Part shown: piece by piece, positions 45,850 to 62,139 of the stretch
Position numbering within the stretch: position 1 is the first letter of the stretch
Layout of the letters: each line of letters begins with the position of its first letter
DNA from: Hydractinia symbiolongicarpus
Taxonomy: Eukaryota > Cnidaria > Hydrozoa > Anthoathecata > Hydractiniidae
Direction: 5' to 3'
DNA length: 64,000 nucleotides
Assembly: GCF_029227915.1 (NCBI RefSeq)
Contig: NC_079877.1
Location: forward strand, 28,669,851 to 28,733,850
Notes under the pieces: generated by a model
Seen by the model: the letters and a program-made list of their open reading frames with translations, nothing else
What the model was told of the DNA's origin: nothing
Database searches by the model: none
Translations under genes and position numbers: made by a program

Positions 45850-48800
45850 AATATTACAATTAAATTTCAAAGAGAGGTTTTTAAAAGCAACACACATGGG
45901 TCACTTAATCGATTTTTGTCACTTTTATCACTCCCACAAGGTAGCACAAATCAATTTTTGTGTTTTGTAATTCTTTGTCAATAATGCCTTTCAAGAATAT
46001 ACTGGCCTTATCGCTGAAGAATACCATTAATTGATTGTCTAATAATGTCGGGAATTACTTATCGAGAATGTGTTCGTTTTATTCTTTGTTAAAATATAAT
46101 AAATCGGCCGTTTTGGCGGGAAGTTCTACGGCGTATTACTGATTTAGGAGTCCTATACGGGGGTGTATTTGATTTAGTTAATTGTGCAGAAAAAATGCTG
46201 ACATTAATAATTAATTATTTTAACTGGCACAGGAAAAGAGAATGAAAAACATGAAAGTAGTAAAATGAATTCAAATTTGTAAACACCGCTTTTATGAAAC
46301 CTAAGTAGCACGTAAAAAGCAATAAAAACAAAACTATTTTCGTTTTTTTTTTTGTTTTTTAAAACAAAATTTAGCCTGTTAAAACTCGTTGTTCAAAATA
46401 CAAATCTAGCTTCAGTAAATTCCAGGTCACTTAAAAGATAACAAACGACCGTTATAGCTTGGTACAAGCGAAACCAACCGAACATAAAATAATAATGCAA
46501 AACGATTAATTTGTAAACATAATAAGTTTTTGTAACTTGTGCGACGGAGTAGTCTGTTATAACACTAAAAAAACTTTTAAAGTTCTACCATAAAGAACAA
46601 TAACTCTTTTTTTTTTTTTGAATTCCCATGACTTTTCATGATTATTGAAGAAAATTCCATAAGTTATTTAAAAATGTTTTGCAAATTGAACTAGAATGTT
46701 TAACAGCATACTGTTGCTATGACTTACAAAACACAATTAACGTTGCGTTTTTTGCGAGCGTTATTACACGGTAGCCGAGAAAAATTGCACAATTTTAAAT
46801 ATCGTGAACATTCGACATTTTTGAACTTCCTAAACAGAAACCTTTTGCTTAAATCGGACCTTTCACATTGAGTGATAAAGGTATACGGCAAATTGTAATT
46901 AATTGTGTTTACGTACTTCTATGGTGATAACAAGCTTTACTAATAATAGTGTAACCCTTATCTTTAGGCTTTTCAATGTATCTTATCTTCATTTGTAATT
47001 TAAGTGCATCTAACGTAAAAGACGTAAATTATTCGAACAACAACGTTAATTAACACAAGACTCGAAAAAGAGTACAAACGTTTACCATCAACTACCGCTG
47101 GAGTTATCAATGCTCCTTTTATTAGCTATTAGCTTTTATACCTGTTGCTGGACGAGTGAGAAATTTTCTCAACAAAACTTTGTACCGTCTAGGTATGGCG
47201 TCTTTTAAATTGAGCTGGTAAAAATATTTGATGAGGAACTAAGATTGTTTATTTATTTGTGTATTAGCATTTAGTTTAACATTGTGGTAACGTCTAATTT
47301 TTAAATATTGTTTTTCTTAGGACTCTAATTTAGGTGAACATTAACACTGGTTATAGGATAAAATTCAAGAAGATTCCACTCTCTTTTTTATTCGCTGAAA
47401 AAAAACAAATGCTGCTGACGCAAGTCCATCAGTTTCTTCTAGCAGATTAACGCAGAACAAAGAGCTGTGTTTTTTATCTCCCTTAAAAAAACACCGCTAA
47501 AAATTCAACAAAACTTTCTTTTTACCATTGTCTACATTACCATAGAAAAAAGCTACTAATGAAGCTTGTTTGAAGGAAATTTGTTTACACTGTTTTCAAA
47601 AATATCCTATTGAAGAGTTGCGACAAAATTCCGATGTTTATTAAAATATTTCTAGTGACAATGATGATTTATCTCCTGCTTAACAGTGTCAATGATTGTT
47701 TATTTTTCGTTTTGGTGATTCATAGATTGGTCTTGGGTTTGTTTAATTCTCGTCTTCAATTATACCATCCACACCATAAAATTCATAATGTTCTAGTGTC
47801 ACATCTACGGGGCAATTTGGTTGGCCTGAAACCCGCAATCTGATTGTCCAATCGTTCATATAGTTCGCACTAGGTGTGTTGACAATGCATCTCTCCACTT
47901 ACTCAACTGTTGGATTAATGGTGGTTTAAAAACGTAATGTAATGCTGGTCAAGATCATTAAAAGGATCCAGAATGCTATTCTCTTCATTAAATTTAAATA
48001 ATTCATGGGCTCGTTAAAGATATCCCGCCGCAGGCTTTGTGTTTTTTGGATGTGTGTTGACTTACTTGTTATCATACTTTCCCTAGCAATAACACACGTC
48101 CTAATCATGAAATCGACAGCTAAAACATTTTCCAAGTCTTGATCTGACCACAGATTAATGGGGGAGTCCAAACTTCTTTACACCTTCCATGAAACTCGAC
48201 AGATAGTTTCAGCTTTGTTGTTAGCTATCTAGACAATTTTAAAGAACTGGCAACCTGCTAAAGCCATCTACACCACCAAAAGTGATAAAAATTCCAACAA
48301 ATCAGTTCGTGATTAGTGTCTGTCTGTGACAGGTGATTGGTTCCTTGTACATTGTATGCTCTTTTTCTTAATCTCCTTTTTTTTCTTGCATTGACACCAA
48401 TCTCATCCAGTCAATGGATACTACTCCTTAATCGAAACCGTTGCACGTACAATTCCTTATTTTTTAAGTAGTTTTCTTAACATAACCTCGCCATAAAGAG
48501 GAAAATCTTTTATCAAATGAATGAACTTAAATCAAATTCATAGTCTGATCATTTAGTGAATTCCCTTATACTCAATCCGTATTCACCGCAACATTTATTA
48601 TCCCAATATAATATTGGCGCCATTTTTTAAACAGTAAATTCTTCGTCAATTAATTTTTTTAGAAAAATTCTGTACCTAATTTCTAAGTTAAAACGTTCCA
48701 AATTTTATACACTATACGTTAACCCATCATAACAATTATTTCTGTAATCTCAAGGCTTCGAAGATCGATTCCAGACAACTTACAAACAATGTGAGCCGTA

Positions 48801-48880
48801 ATATTTTCTTCTTCAAACTGTTTGAATAGATTTATTGAGCGAATATTTATCGAATGAGTTTTTACTAAATGTATTTTTAT
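45850..48880. other. Intergenic, no gene seen
   Basis: Three kilobases without a supported gene. A minus frame at 47926-48171 ends in a hydrophobic segment but has no acceptable splice sites or domain. Confidence 0.4.
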
Positions 48881-48904
48881 CGAATGAATTTTTCACATTA
48901 TTAA

Positions 48905-49385
48905 TTGAATAAGTTTATCGCATAATCGAATAAGTTTATCACATAATCGAATAAGTTTATCGCATAATCGAATAAGTTTATCGCATAATCGAATAAGTTT
49001 ATCACATAATCGAATAAGTTTATCGCATAATCGAATAAGTTTATCGCATAATCGATAAGTTTATCGCATAATCGAATAAGTTTATCGCATAATCGAATAA
49101 GTTTATCACATAATCGAATAAGTTTATTACATAATCGAATCGAATAAGTTTATCGCATAATCGAATAAGTTTATCGCATAATCGAATAAGTTTATCACAT
49201 AATCGAATCGAATAAGTTTATCGCATAATCGAATAAGTTTATCGCATAATCGAATAAGTTTATCACATAATCGAATGGAATAAGTTTATCGCATAATCGA
49301 ATAAGTTTATCGCATAATCGAATAAGTTTATTGCATAATGGAATAAGTTTACCACATAACCAAGCAAGTTTATCGCACAATCAAA
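48905..49385. repeat. 21-bp satellite array
   Basis: About 22 copies of CGAATAAGTTTATCGCATAAT with CAC for CGC variants. At three places (49135, 49205, 49275) an extra CGAAT or CGAATGG is inserted. The last copies decay toward 49440. Confidence 0.95.
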
Positions 49386-49444
49386 TGAAATTACCGCAGA
49401 ACAAGCTCATCGATTTACGAGTAGCTTTTTTACATAATCGCATT

Positions 49445-50700
49445 GATTTATCGAATATGATTTCACAGAAGCCAGTATTGGTGTTCCATACATTTTCATC
49501 ATCGTTGAATGTTGTGGTATCGAGATATATGACATATTAGAGCAACCACAAATTGTATGTAGTTCTGTAATATAAAGTACTATAAAGTACACGTGCAAAC
49601 TTGAGAAGAAGATAATATTCACTATCAATTTCGAGATAGAATTTTACTGTCTTTGGATAAAATAACCTTTTTGAGTTGGATTATACAGTGTAATTGGAAA
49701 ATATTAAATAACTTTTCTAGGTGGTTGTTTTCTTTTTTTTTCTAACTTATCTCATCAATAAATTCTGCAAATAACAATCAAAGTGTCATTTCTCTATTTC
49801 TTTTAAAGCTTCTCCTGAAAACCGCTCACTTACAGAAACACACAGTTACCAGATGTTTTTTTTATTGATTTTGCAAAAATTTAAAACTGAAAATAATTGT
49901 TTCTAAGAGCCCTATTTGCAAAAAAATATATACCGTGAACCTAAAGTATTATTTCGTTAATACGTGGAAATAAATCCAGCAAGAATCAACCCTTATGACA
50001 CTTCCAAGTGATAATTTAGTGCTAAACTCGAACTTTTCTTACCGTCCTGTAACTTTCGAAATTATGAGTACAAATCTTATTTTAGTTATCATGTTCCACC
50101 TGTGATAACAAACTCTTTTCTGTTTTTTAGTAATATGTTTTTTCCGTTCTTAATAACAGTTCTTAGTAATAAAAACGTTCTTGATTCATGTGTGCATGTT
50201 TCAGGGTGAACGAAACCAACTGCTACTTTACAACTAGTCAGAAATCCCTCTATTACTTTTGTTTCATTTTATCCGTGTCCGTTTTCTCTGCTTTCACGCA
50301 TAATGTCCTAATTTTTAAAATTATTCCTATTTTCGACAGCATGGTACGTCCTATCCACCTACCCTTTCTTTAACTTTACAAAACCTTGCAAAGTCCAGCC
50401 ACAAAAAAAGAGTTAATGGAATGAAAGGCCTGTTTCTTTCCAATGGTAAAGCCTTTTTGTTTTCAACACACGTTGTTTAACTGAATCTACATAATAAATT
50501 TTTAAACGAATAAAAACAATAAGGAAATCGTCCATAAAAAATGAAAACAGCTGCTGTGCGGCGATACGGAAAAACTTTTCAAACTTTTTTCATTTAAAAA
50601 TCACGAAAATTTTTTTGCAACACATGAAAAATAAAAAAACGTAAGTTTTAATAGCTTTATATTTCACATGTTTTAATAAATTTTGCTTCGGTAAAAAAAA
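49445..50700. other. Intergenic, upstream of the AKTIP-like gene
   Basis: No gene or repeat recognised; the last few hundred bases probably contain the promoter and 5' UTR of the following gene. Confidence 0.4.
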
Positions 50701-50712
50701 GCTGACATCAGC

Positions 50713-51939
50713 ATGGCGAAGTATTTTCCGCTTCAGCGACTTTATATCGAGTTTGGCTCACATTCTGCTATATATCATTTGAATTCTTGTGATCTTTCTT
50801 CCACGAGTATACTTATTTTAAAAAAAACAAAGACGAGTATAGTAGAAAAAATGGAAGATGTCAGCGCAAATCCTCTTCAATCTTATTTAGAAAATGATGA
50901 AAACATTGATGAGAAGGAAGTGAAAGCGCAAGAAGATTTAAATGGATCCATTGATGATTCTTTCTCACTTAATAAATCTTCAGAAATAGGAAGACAATTT
51001 CAAAATATGAAGGAGCGGTTAAACTTAAGTTTAGACAACCTCCCACCACGGAGAAGGTCGTTCGATTTGAACACTAGCGTGTCGTCGGATCTAAGCATCG
51101 AGTGTTCCATCATTGACGAAGATATCGAAAAATCTCCTCAAAATGGTTTTGAAGAATTTTACAAGCATTATCGCAACAAGGTAATCCGAAACGAACTTAG
51201 CTTAGTCAGCCAACACAAACAAGATGGAATTTACGTAGTCCCGTCGGTAAAGTCTTTACAGATTTGGTTTGGTGTTTTGTTTATACGAGATGGACCATAC
51301 AAAGAGGGAATATTTCATTTTACAATTTACTTTAGCGACGATTATCCAGAAAGCGTACCTGTATTGAGATTCAAAAGTAAAATTTTTCACCCACAAATCG
51401 AAATTAGAAGGGGAGTCTTAAACACAGAGCCCGTATTTTTTAAATCACCAAATAAAAAAGAGTTTCATGTTTGGGAACTACTGGAATACGCTCGCTCTTG
51501 TTTTTATCATTTAAGAATAAGCGAGTCAAAGAACAACGAGGCAGCAAATCTATTTAGGACAGATTTGAACTTATTTAAAGCTCGATGCAGGTCATCTGTT
51601 TTAGACTCATTATTAGAGTTTGAAGAACAGAGGCATGTAGGAGATTACGATAACGAAAATCCTTTTCGGTCACGTTTGATTGAACATTATATAAAAGATG
51701 GCGTTAAAAATATAATACTAACAAAAAGTTATCGCCTCGATAAGTCAGACGGAATGGTTGAGTGGGCGAAAAATCAGCTAGGTAAAGTATTGAATAATAT
51801 AGCCTACTACAGTCCTGTTGGAAAGTCACGTGATGTTGGAACTGATCTACCACACTCTCAAAAAAATATTAAAGTGATGCGACAAAATAAAACATCACCG
51901 AAGAAGCGTATAAAAACTCCTGTACATGAAGAAAGTTAA
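50713..51939 (+). CDS. AKTIP (FTS)-like UEV protein, intronless
   Basis: A 408-residue single-exon frame. Residues 1-145 are low-complexity and acidic/Ser-rich. Residues about 147-300 form a ubiquitin-conjugating-enzyme-like domain: GIYVVPSVKSLQIWFGVLFI (172-191), then EGIFHFTIYFSDDYP (198-212), FHP (225-227) and HVWELLEYARSCFY (252-265). The FHP motif is not followed by the catalytic Cys of E2 enzymes, so it is a ubiquitin E2 variant. The block around YVVPS..S...WFGV.FIR and the LLEYAR..FY helix are characteristic of AKTIP/FTS, which in animals joins Hook proteins and FHIP in cargo transport along microtubules. A second in-frame ATG at codon 47 could be the true start, since the first 46 residues look poorly conserved. 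Lack of introns may mean an ancient retrocopy. Confidence 0.8.
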   Translation: MAKYFPLQRLYIEFGSHSAIYHLNSCDLSSTSILILKKTKTSIVEKMEDVSANPLQSYLENDENIDEKEVKAQEDLNGSIDDSFSLNKSSEIGRQFQNMKERLNLSLDNLPPRRRSFDLNTSVSSDLSIECSIIDEDIEKSPQNGFEEFYKHYRNKVIRNELSLVSQHKQDGIYVVPSVKSLQIWFGVLFIRDGPYKEGIFHFTIYFSDDYPESVPVLRFKSKIFHPQIEIRRGVLNTEPVFFKSPNKKEFHVWELLEYARSCFYHLRISESKNNEAANLFRTDLNLFKARCRSSVLDSLLEFEEQRHVGDYDNENPFRSRLIEHYIKDGVKNIILTKSYRLDKSDGMVEWAKNQLGKVLNNIAYYSPVGKSRDVGTDLPHSQKNIKVMRQNKTSPKKRIKTPVHEES

Positions 51940-51949
51940 CATATTATGA

Positions 51950-52765
51950 CAAAACTGGAGGTTTTTTTGAATGAGGTAGAAAACTATTATCTTTTCCGAC
52001 ATATCGAGAGGGAAAAAAGGCGTTGTGCATGTGTGAGCCTCATGATCATGAGTGCATATTCACCTAAACGAATGAATGCACCATTCTCCCTTCGTCAACC
52101 CCTCCCCCACCCTTCTTCCACCCTCCCCTCAATCCCTTCCCTCGGCCCAACCCTTTTTTGTACGACCAGACGCGTATAATAGTGAACATTTATGTAAAAG
52201 CAGCTCTCTCTAGGATCTAAAAACAGAAAAGTGGCGTGAATTGGATAGCCTCGTTTCAGACCTTTATGTATCAGTTTAGAATTAGCGCGGGATTTAGTTA
52301 TGAATATTGTTACAAAATTTGTTAGCAAGTGTCTGTCATAAAAGAAACCATTTTATTCCAACACTTAAACGTTTTTTGTTAAAACCTAGTGTACAAGGAC
52401 TTTTACATTCAGAATTGGTACAAAAATGATATTATATAAAACACACTGAAATTTGTGAAGAGCTAGTGGAATAAAAAAGACTGGTAAAATGAACATTCAC
52501 GATTCGATGTAATTATTGAAAGAAACTCGTCCCAAATTTAGAAGCTTGACGTGAGAATTTGTAAAATGAAGCTAGAACACTTTAAAAGTTCTATTAAAAA
52601 ACTTGTAAATCGATTCATTATAACTTCTACAGAATGAACAAATATACACTAAATGTTTTCCATAAAACAAGAATTCATGAAATACCAACACAGAGATATC
52701 TCTATGCATACATCTGCGTTGTGAAAATAAGTTTAAAATTTATCTTATTTTCTTCAAGTAAATAT
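51950..52765. other. Intergenic between AKTIP-like and aldo-keto reductase genes
   Basis: Holds a C/T-rich tract at about 52085-52160. No gene is supported. Confidence 0.4.
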
Positions 52766-52863
52766 TTCATTTAAAAAGCAATATTATAATTGTAGAAATA
52801 TGTTTTGTTTTGGTCGCATACCGATTAGTCTTCGTGTTATTCAAAGCATTGTTGACATTCTGT

Positions 52864-54160
52864 TCACCCAGTCCAATGTTCGTTCATGACACTTGAACAT
52901 TTGGCGATATGAAGCTCCTGATTTAGCTGACTCATCAAATTCATATCATCTTCAGACAAAACGAAGTCGAAGATTTCACTGTTCTCTTTAATTCTTTCTG
53001 GATTTGCTGATTTTGGTATAGTGATAAATTCTCTTTGTAAAGCCCATCTTAAAAGAAGTTGTGCTTTTGTTTTCTGATGTTTTTTGCTAAGATTATCTAT
53101 GATGTCATATTTGCCATCCTCGAATAGACGTGCTCTGGCTAAGGGACAGTAACCCATGACAGCTATACTATGCTTTCGACAGTATTCAACACAGTTTTCC
53201 TGTAAGAAAAAGGAAACATTAAGTAAAGACAAGAAAGAGAAAGTGGTTTTACCTCATGATGAAAGAGATGTTCATGGGTGCTCTTACCATATGAGGACCA
53301 AATAATGTTAGAATTAAAGACATGTTATCAAAGCAACAGGCTTAAAAGTAATCTCTTTCAAACAACTCGATTATAGTAGTTACGGTTCTATAGATTAAAA
53401 AACACATTCTTTCAGAATTATAAGTATCAAACACATTGTTTTTCAACCTCTACCTTCTACTAGATTTACAATCAGACACAAACATACACTTAAACAATCC
53501 AATGAAGCATATATAATTATAAACTTTATGTAGTTCTGTCTTCCCCAGCTCAACATTAGCGAAAAGATGTTATCAGCTTTTCCAGTGAAAGTCAAATAGC
53601 TCCCTAAATAGCAACCACCCTACAAAAAATGATTAAAAACGCACCGGAATGTACCAAGGATGAAGTTCAATTTGATTGACAGCCGGGCTCTCCATCCCAC
53701 TTGCCATTAAACCTTTCAAGTGTTGAACATTAAAATTCGAAACACCAATGCTTTTGGTCAATCCTTCCTGTTTCAACTCAACAAAAGCTTTCCATGTCTC
53801 GATATTCTTTCCTCCATGTGGTGAATGTATTAAAAACAAGTCCACATAATCAAGACCTAGGCGAGTTAAACTCTCTCGTAAACCCGACTTTGCTTCATTA
53901 TATCCATGCTTGCTTGGCAATAATTTCGTCACAACAAAATACTGGTCACGTGACAATGTTGAGTTTTTCAGAGCTTTTCCAATCATTTCTTCATTCTTGT
54001 ACATTTCAGCGGTATCAAATAAACAATAGCCATTTTTCACAGCGGACTCGAGAGCCACTAACACTTTTTTAGGAGCTAAGTTCCAGCATCCAAACCCAAA
54101 CAATGGCATACTGTTACCATCTGATAAATTAATTCGCTGTGATACACTATTTATGTCCAT
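52864..54160 (-). CDS. Aldo-keto reductase (copy 1)
   Basis: Two phase-0 exons, 53645-54160 and 52864-53199 (donor CCG|GTGCGT, acceptor CTTACAG), give 283 residues. The NADPH-dependent TIM-barrel family is identified by FDTAEMY (D49, Y54), K79 in VVTKLLPSKHG, H112 in LFLIHSPH, IGVSNFNVQHL and the coenzyme segment IPKSANPERIKEN. All four catalytic residues Asp-Tyr-Lys-His are present, so it should reduce carbonyl compounds. The closest general group is the short AKRs of the YtbE / diketogluconate-reductase type, inferred from the short loops and length. The start is the ATG before DINSVSQRI, 11 codons inside a longer open frame. It is the downstream member of a tandem pair on the minus strand. 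Confidence 0.85.
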
Positions 54161-54709
54161 TTTTAAAATTCTATTAAAGAAGAAAACTAGCAATAAAAGT
54201 CATAGCTGCAAATCTTTTTTTGGAAAACTTGAGATACAAGGGAGCTGTGCGATGTTTCCAATCGCATTTCTTGTCGCTGTTATCGGAGTTAAAAAATTAG
54301 TTTTTATGTTTATGGGCGGCGGCTTTCACAAAAATTTCTAAATATATCTCCACACAACATAGAAGAAAAATAGTAAGTCAGTAACAAATAAACCTATATC
54401 TAGCGCAAGTGAATCATGTAAGCCACGATAATAAAGAGAACATCTGATTCGTACCTCACTTAAATGAAAAAGTTTAATGACGCGTCTAAAGTGAGAGAAG
54501 ATAATAAATTATTGAGATAGATTTTCACCATTGATTTAGCGTTCATAATGTAAAGTTGAAAAATAAGTTCGAAATCTATCTCAAGAAAGTATTGTTTTCT
54601 TTAAAAAAGTATGCATTTAAAAAGCAATGTTATATTCGTAGAAATATGTTTTGTTTTCGTCGTATACCGATTAGTCTTCGTGTTATTCAGAGCATTGTTG
54701 AAATTCTGT

Positions 54710-55989
54710 TCACCCAGTCCAAGGTTCGTTCATGACACTTGAACATTTGGCGATATGAAGCTCCTGATTTAGCTGACTCATCAAATTCATATCATCTTCA
54801 GACAAAACGAAGTCGAAGATTTCACTGTTCTCTTTAATTCTTTCTGGATTTGCTGATTTTGGTATAGTGATAAATTCTCTTTGTAAAGCCCATCTTAAAA
54901 GAAGTTGTGCTTTTGTTTTCTGATGTTTTTTGCTAAGATTATCTATGATGTCATATTTGCCATCCTCGAAAAGACGTGCTCTGGCTAAGGGACAGTACCC
55001 CATGACAGCTATACTATGCTTTCGACAGTATTCAACACAGTTTTCCTGTAAGAAAAAGGAAACATTAAGTAAAGACAAGAAAGAGAAAGTGGTTTTACCT
55101 CATGATGAAAGAGATGTTCATATGAGGACGAAATAATGATAGAATTAAAGACATGTTATCAAAGCAACAGGCTTAAAAGTAATCTCTTTCAAACAACTCG
55201 ATTATAGTAATTACAGTTCTATAGATTAAAAAACACATTCTTTCAGAATTTAAGTATCAAACACATTGTTTTTCAACCTCTACCTTCTACTAGATTTACA
55301 ATCACACACAAACATACACTTAAACAATCCAATGATGCATATATAATTATAAACTTTATGTAGTTCTGTCTTCCCCAGCTCAACATTAGCGAAAAGATGT
55401 TATCAGCTTTTCCAGTGAAAGTCAAATAGCTCCCTAAATAGCAACCACCCTACAAAATTGATTAAAAACGCACCGGAATGTACCAAGGATGGAGCTCAAT
55501 TTGATTAACAGCAGGGCTCTCCATCCCACTTGCCATTAAACCTTCCAAGTGTTGAACATTAAAGTTCGAAACACCAATGCTTTTGGCCAACCCTTCCTGC
55601 TTCAACTCAACAAAAGCTTTCCATGTCTCGATATTCTTTCCTTCGTGTGGTGAATGTATCAAAAACAAGTCCACATAATCAAGGCCAAGGCGAGTTAAAC
55701 TCTCTCGTAAACTCGCCTTTGTTTTATTGTATCCATGCTTGCTTGGCAACAATTTCGTCACAACAAAATACTGGTCACGTGACAATGTGGAGTTTTTCAA
55801 AGCTTTTCCAACCATTTCTTCATTCTTGTACTTCTCAGCGGTATCAAATAAACAATAGCCATTTTTCACAGCGGACTCCACTGCAACTAACGCTTTTTCA
55901 GGAGCTAAGTTCCAACATCCAAACCCAAACATAGGCATGTTGTTACCATCTGATAAATTTATTCGCTGTGATATACTGTTCATGTCCAT
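54710..55989 (-). CDS. Aldo-keto reductase (copy 2)
   Basis: Same structure as copy 1: exons 55474-55989 and 54710-55045, 283 residues, start MDMNSISQRI. The catalytic residues D49, Y54 (FDTAEKY), K79 and H112 are all kept. The 111 residues of exon 2 differ from copy 1 at one place (MNEPWTG against MNEHWTG). Exon 1 has more than a dozen changes, for example PEKALVAVES against PKKVLVALES and EGKNI against GGKNI. Intact frames in both copies suggest both are used. The promoter region is part of the duplicated unit, so expression is expected to be similar, with about 550 bp between the genes. Confidence 0.85.
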
Positions 55990-56473
55990 TTTTAAAATTT
56001 CTATTAAAGAAGAAAACTAGCAATAAAAGTCATGGCTTTAAACCCTCTGTTATGAAAACCTTGAAAAAGTAAGGAGCTATGAGATGTTTCCAATCGCATT
56101 TCTTGTCGCAGTTTCTCTTCAATCAAAACTTACATCCGATGACATATACATGGTTGTTTATTCTAGTTAGGTTTGTAAACCGTGGTTTTAAAAAATATTT
56201 CTAAATATATTTCAACACAACAGAAAAATAACAAGCCGCTAACAAAAAAATCTAACTGGTGCGAGTCAATAATGTAAGCCACGATAATCGAAAAAAAAAT
56301 TTTACCTCACCTATGGAAAAGTTTGATGGCGCGTCTAAAGTGAGAGAAAATAATAAATTGAGATAGATTTTCAGGTATACCTTCTCTTTTCTTACTATTC
56401 CAAATACAAAAGAAATATCGTTATTTATAAATAAGATTTACTACTACAAATTTAAAATGCTAAATCTTAAATT

Positions 56474-56677
56474 CTTGTTCACACTGGGGTTATCAACTTC
56501 AACGTGGTAAAAAGTGTGATCAGCAAGAGAATGGATTGTTGAAGGGCTAAACGCAATAAGGGCGCTTATCGGCTAACGCCTACGTCTTCCCTTAATACCG
56601 GCGATTTAACTACTGTTAATGTGTTTAACGCATTTGCACTTCTTACTAGCGCCGTTAACCCCTTAGTGTGAGCAAGG
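56474..56677. mobile_element. hAT-like MITE
   Basis: Ends CTTGTTCACACTGGGGTTA and, in reverse complement, CTTGCTCACACTAAGGGGTTA. Flanked by CTTAAATT (56466-56473) and CTTAAATA (56678-56685), a near-exact 8-bp direct repeat as produced by hAT transposases. GC-rich interior without coding frame. Confidence 0.7.
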
Positions 56678-56689
56678 CTTAAATATACA

Positions 56690-57455
56690 AACAAACGATG
56701 TTAATAATTTTGGGACTGACTTGCGAGGTTCTATAAGTTTACCAGTAAAAAAAAAATCAATATTTCTTTATCAAATTAAAATTTCCGGCTATTTAAATTG
56801 GATGGGTTGTGATCAGAACAATGCTAAATAAAATTTTTAAAAATCAAATGAAATTAAACTCATCTTCTTGGCTTAGTTTTTTTCCAAGCATGCTACAAAA
56901 ACAAGGTCAAAAAAGAAGCATGCACCAAATATATTTCGTGTCCATTAAATAATAAATTCTTTTCGTTAAAAATAAATTATACACTTACAACATACGCTGT
57001 GGGATACCCTTTGTACATTGTCCTCCCGTGCGATATTACGTTTTCATTGGATTCCATACAAGCTTCGCAACAGTTAAAAAAGATGGCGAAATGGGAATAA
57101 ATACTCAAGCTTCAGGCGCACATCACTTGATCAAGGATGCCACAAAAAGATTATAAATAACCAGGATATTTGTTTTGTTTACCTGAAATGTGTCTCAAAT
57201 TTCAGGATTTATTTTAGCTCAATTTGAGTTTGAAATCAACATCATGACTAGGATTTTTGAACAATACAACACTTGGAAGTTCAACATTTCGAAAAACCTT
57301 CGCCTTTGACCCTTAAAATACTTAAAATGCAAAATCATATACATATCTGCGCATAATAAATTAATTTCAAACCATCTAAGCGCATGGCGTAACAAGTTTT
57401 CAAAACATACCACGCTAAAAATCAAACCACATTTGTTAAAATTATTGCTTGGATC
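56690..57455. other. Downstream flank of the cytidylyltransferase gene
   Basis: Probably contains its 3' UTR. No gene is supported. Confidence 0.4.
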
Positions 57456-57459
57456 ACAA

Positions 57460-61810
<4,351 letters not shown>

Positions 61811-62139
61811 GGTTTGATTTAAATTAACAACTGTCATAAAAAATTAACATCAATTTTTTGGCCATTTGTAAGTGACTTCAACATATATATACTTTAGTAA
61901 AGCATACTAAATTTGCTGTTTTCCACTTGTTTTAACACAGTTATAGGTTTGATCGTTATACACTGTTAAAGTCTGATCATTCAAAAAGACATTTCTGATA
62001 AATCAAAACTTAAAATATATATAACACATCACACCTAACAAATATTAAAGGCCACTATGGAAAATATTATACTTATTATGCTGCACTCAGATATGCCAGC
62101 TCTTTCAATTTCGAAAAGAAGCGTTATGCTGGCTGAACT

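Larger units (their letters stand above)
52770..56373. repeat. Tandem duplication of the aldo-keto reductase gene unit
   Basis: About 52770-54525 and 54608-56373 align along their length, including introns and both flanks, with an offset of 1846 bp at the 3' exons and 1829 bp at the start codons. The 5' flank block CGCGTCTAAAGTGAGAGAA is at 54482 and 56332. Divergence is uneven: the last exon and intron are almost identical, while the first exon and upstream flank differ more. Confidence 0.85.

Noticed and set aside
47926-48171. Minus frame ending in a hydrophobic segment, considered as a signal-anchor exon
   Set aside because: The hydrophobic part is at the wrong end, with no usable donor and no domain.
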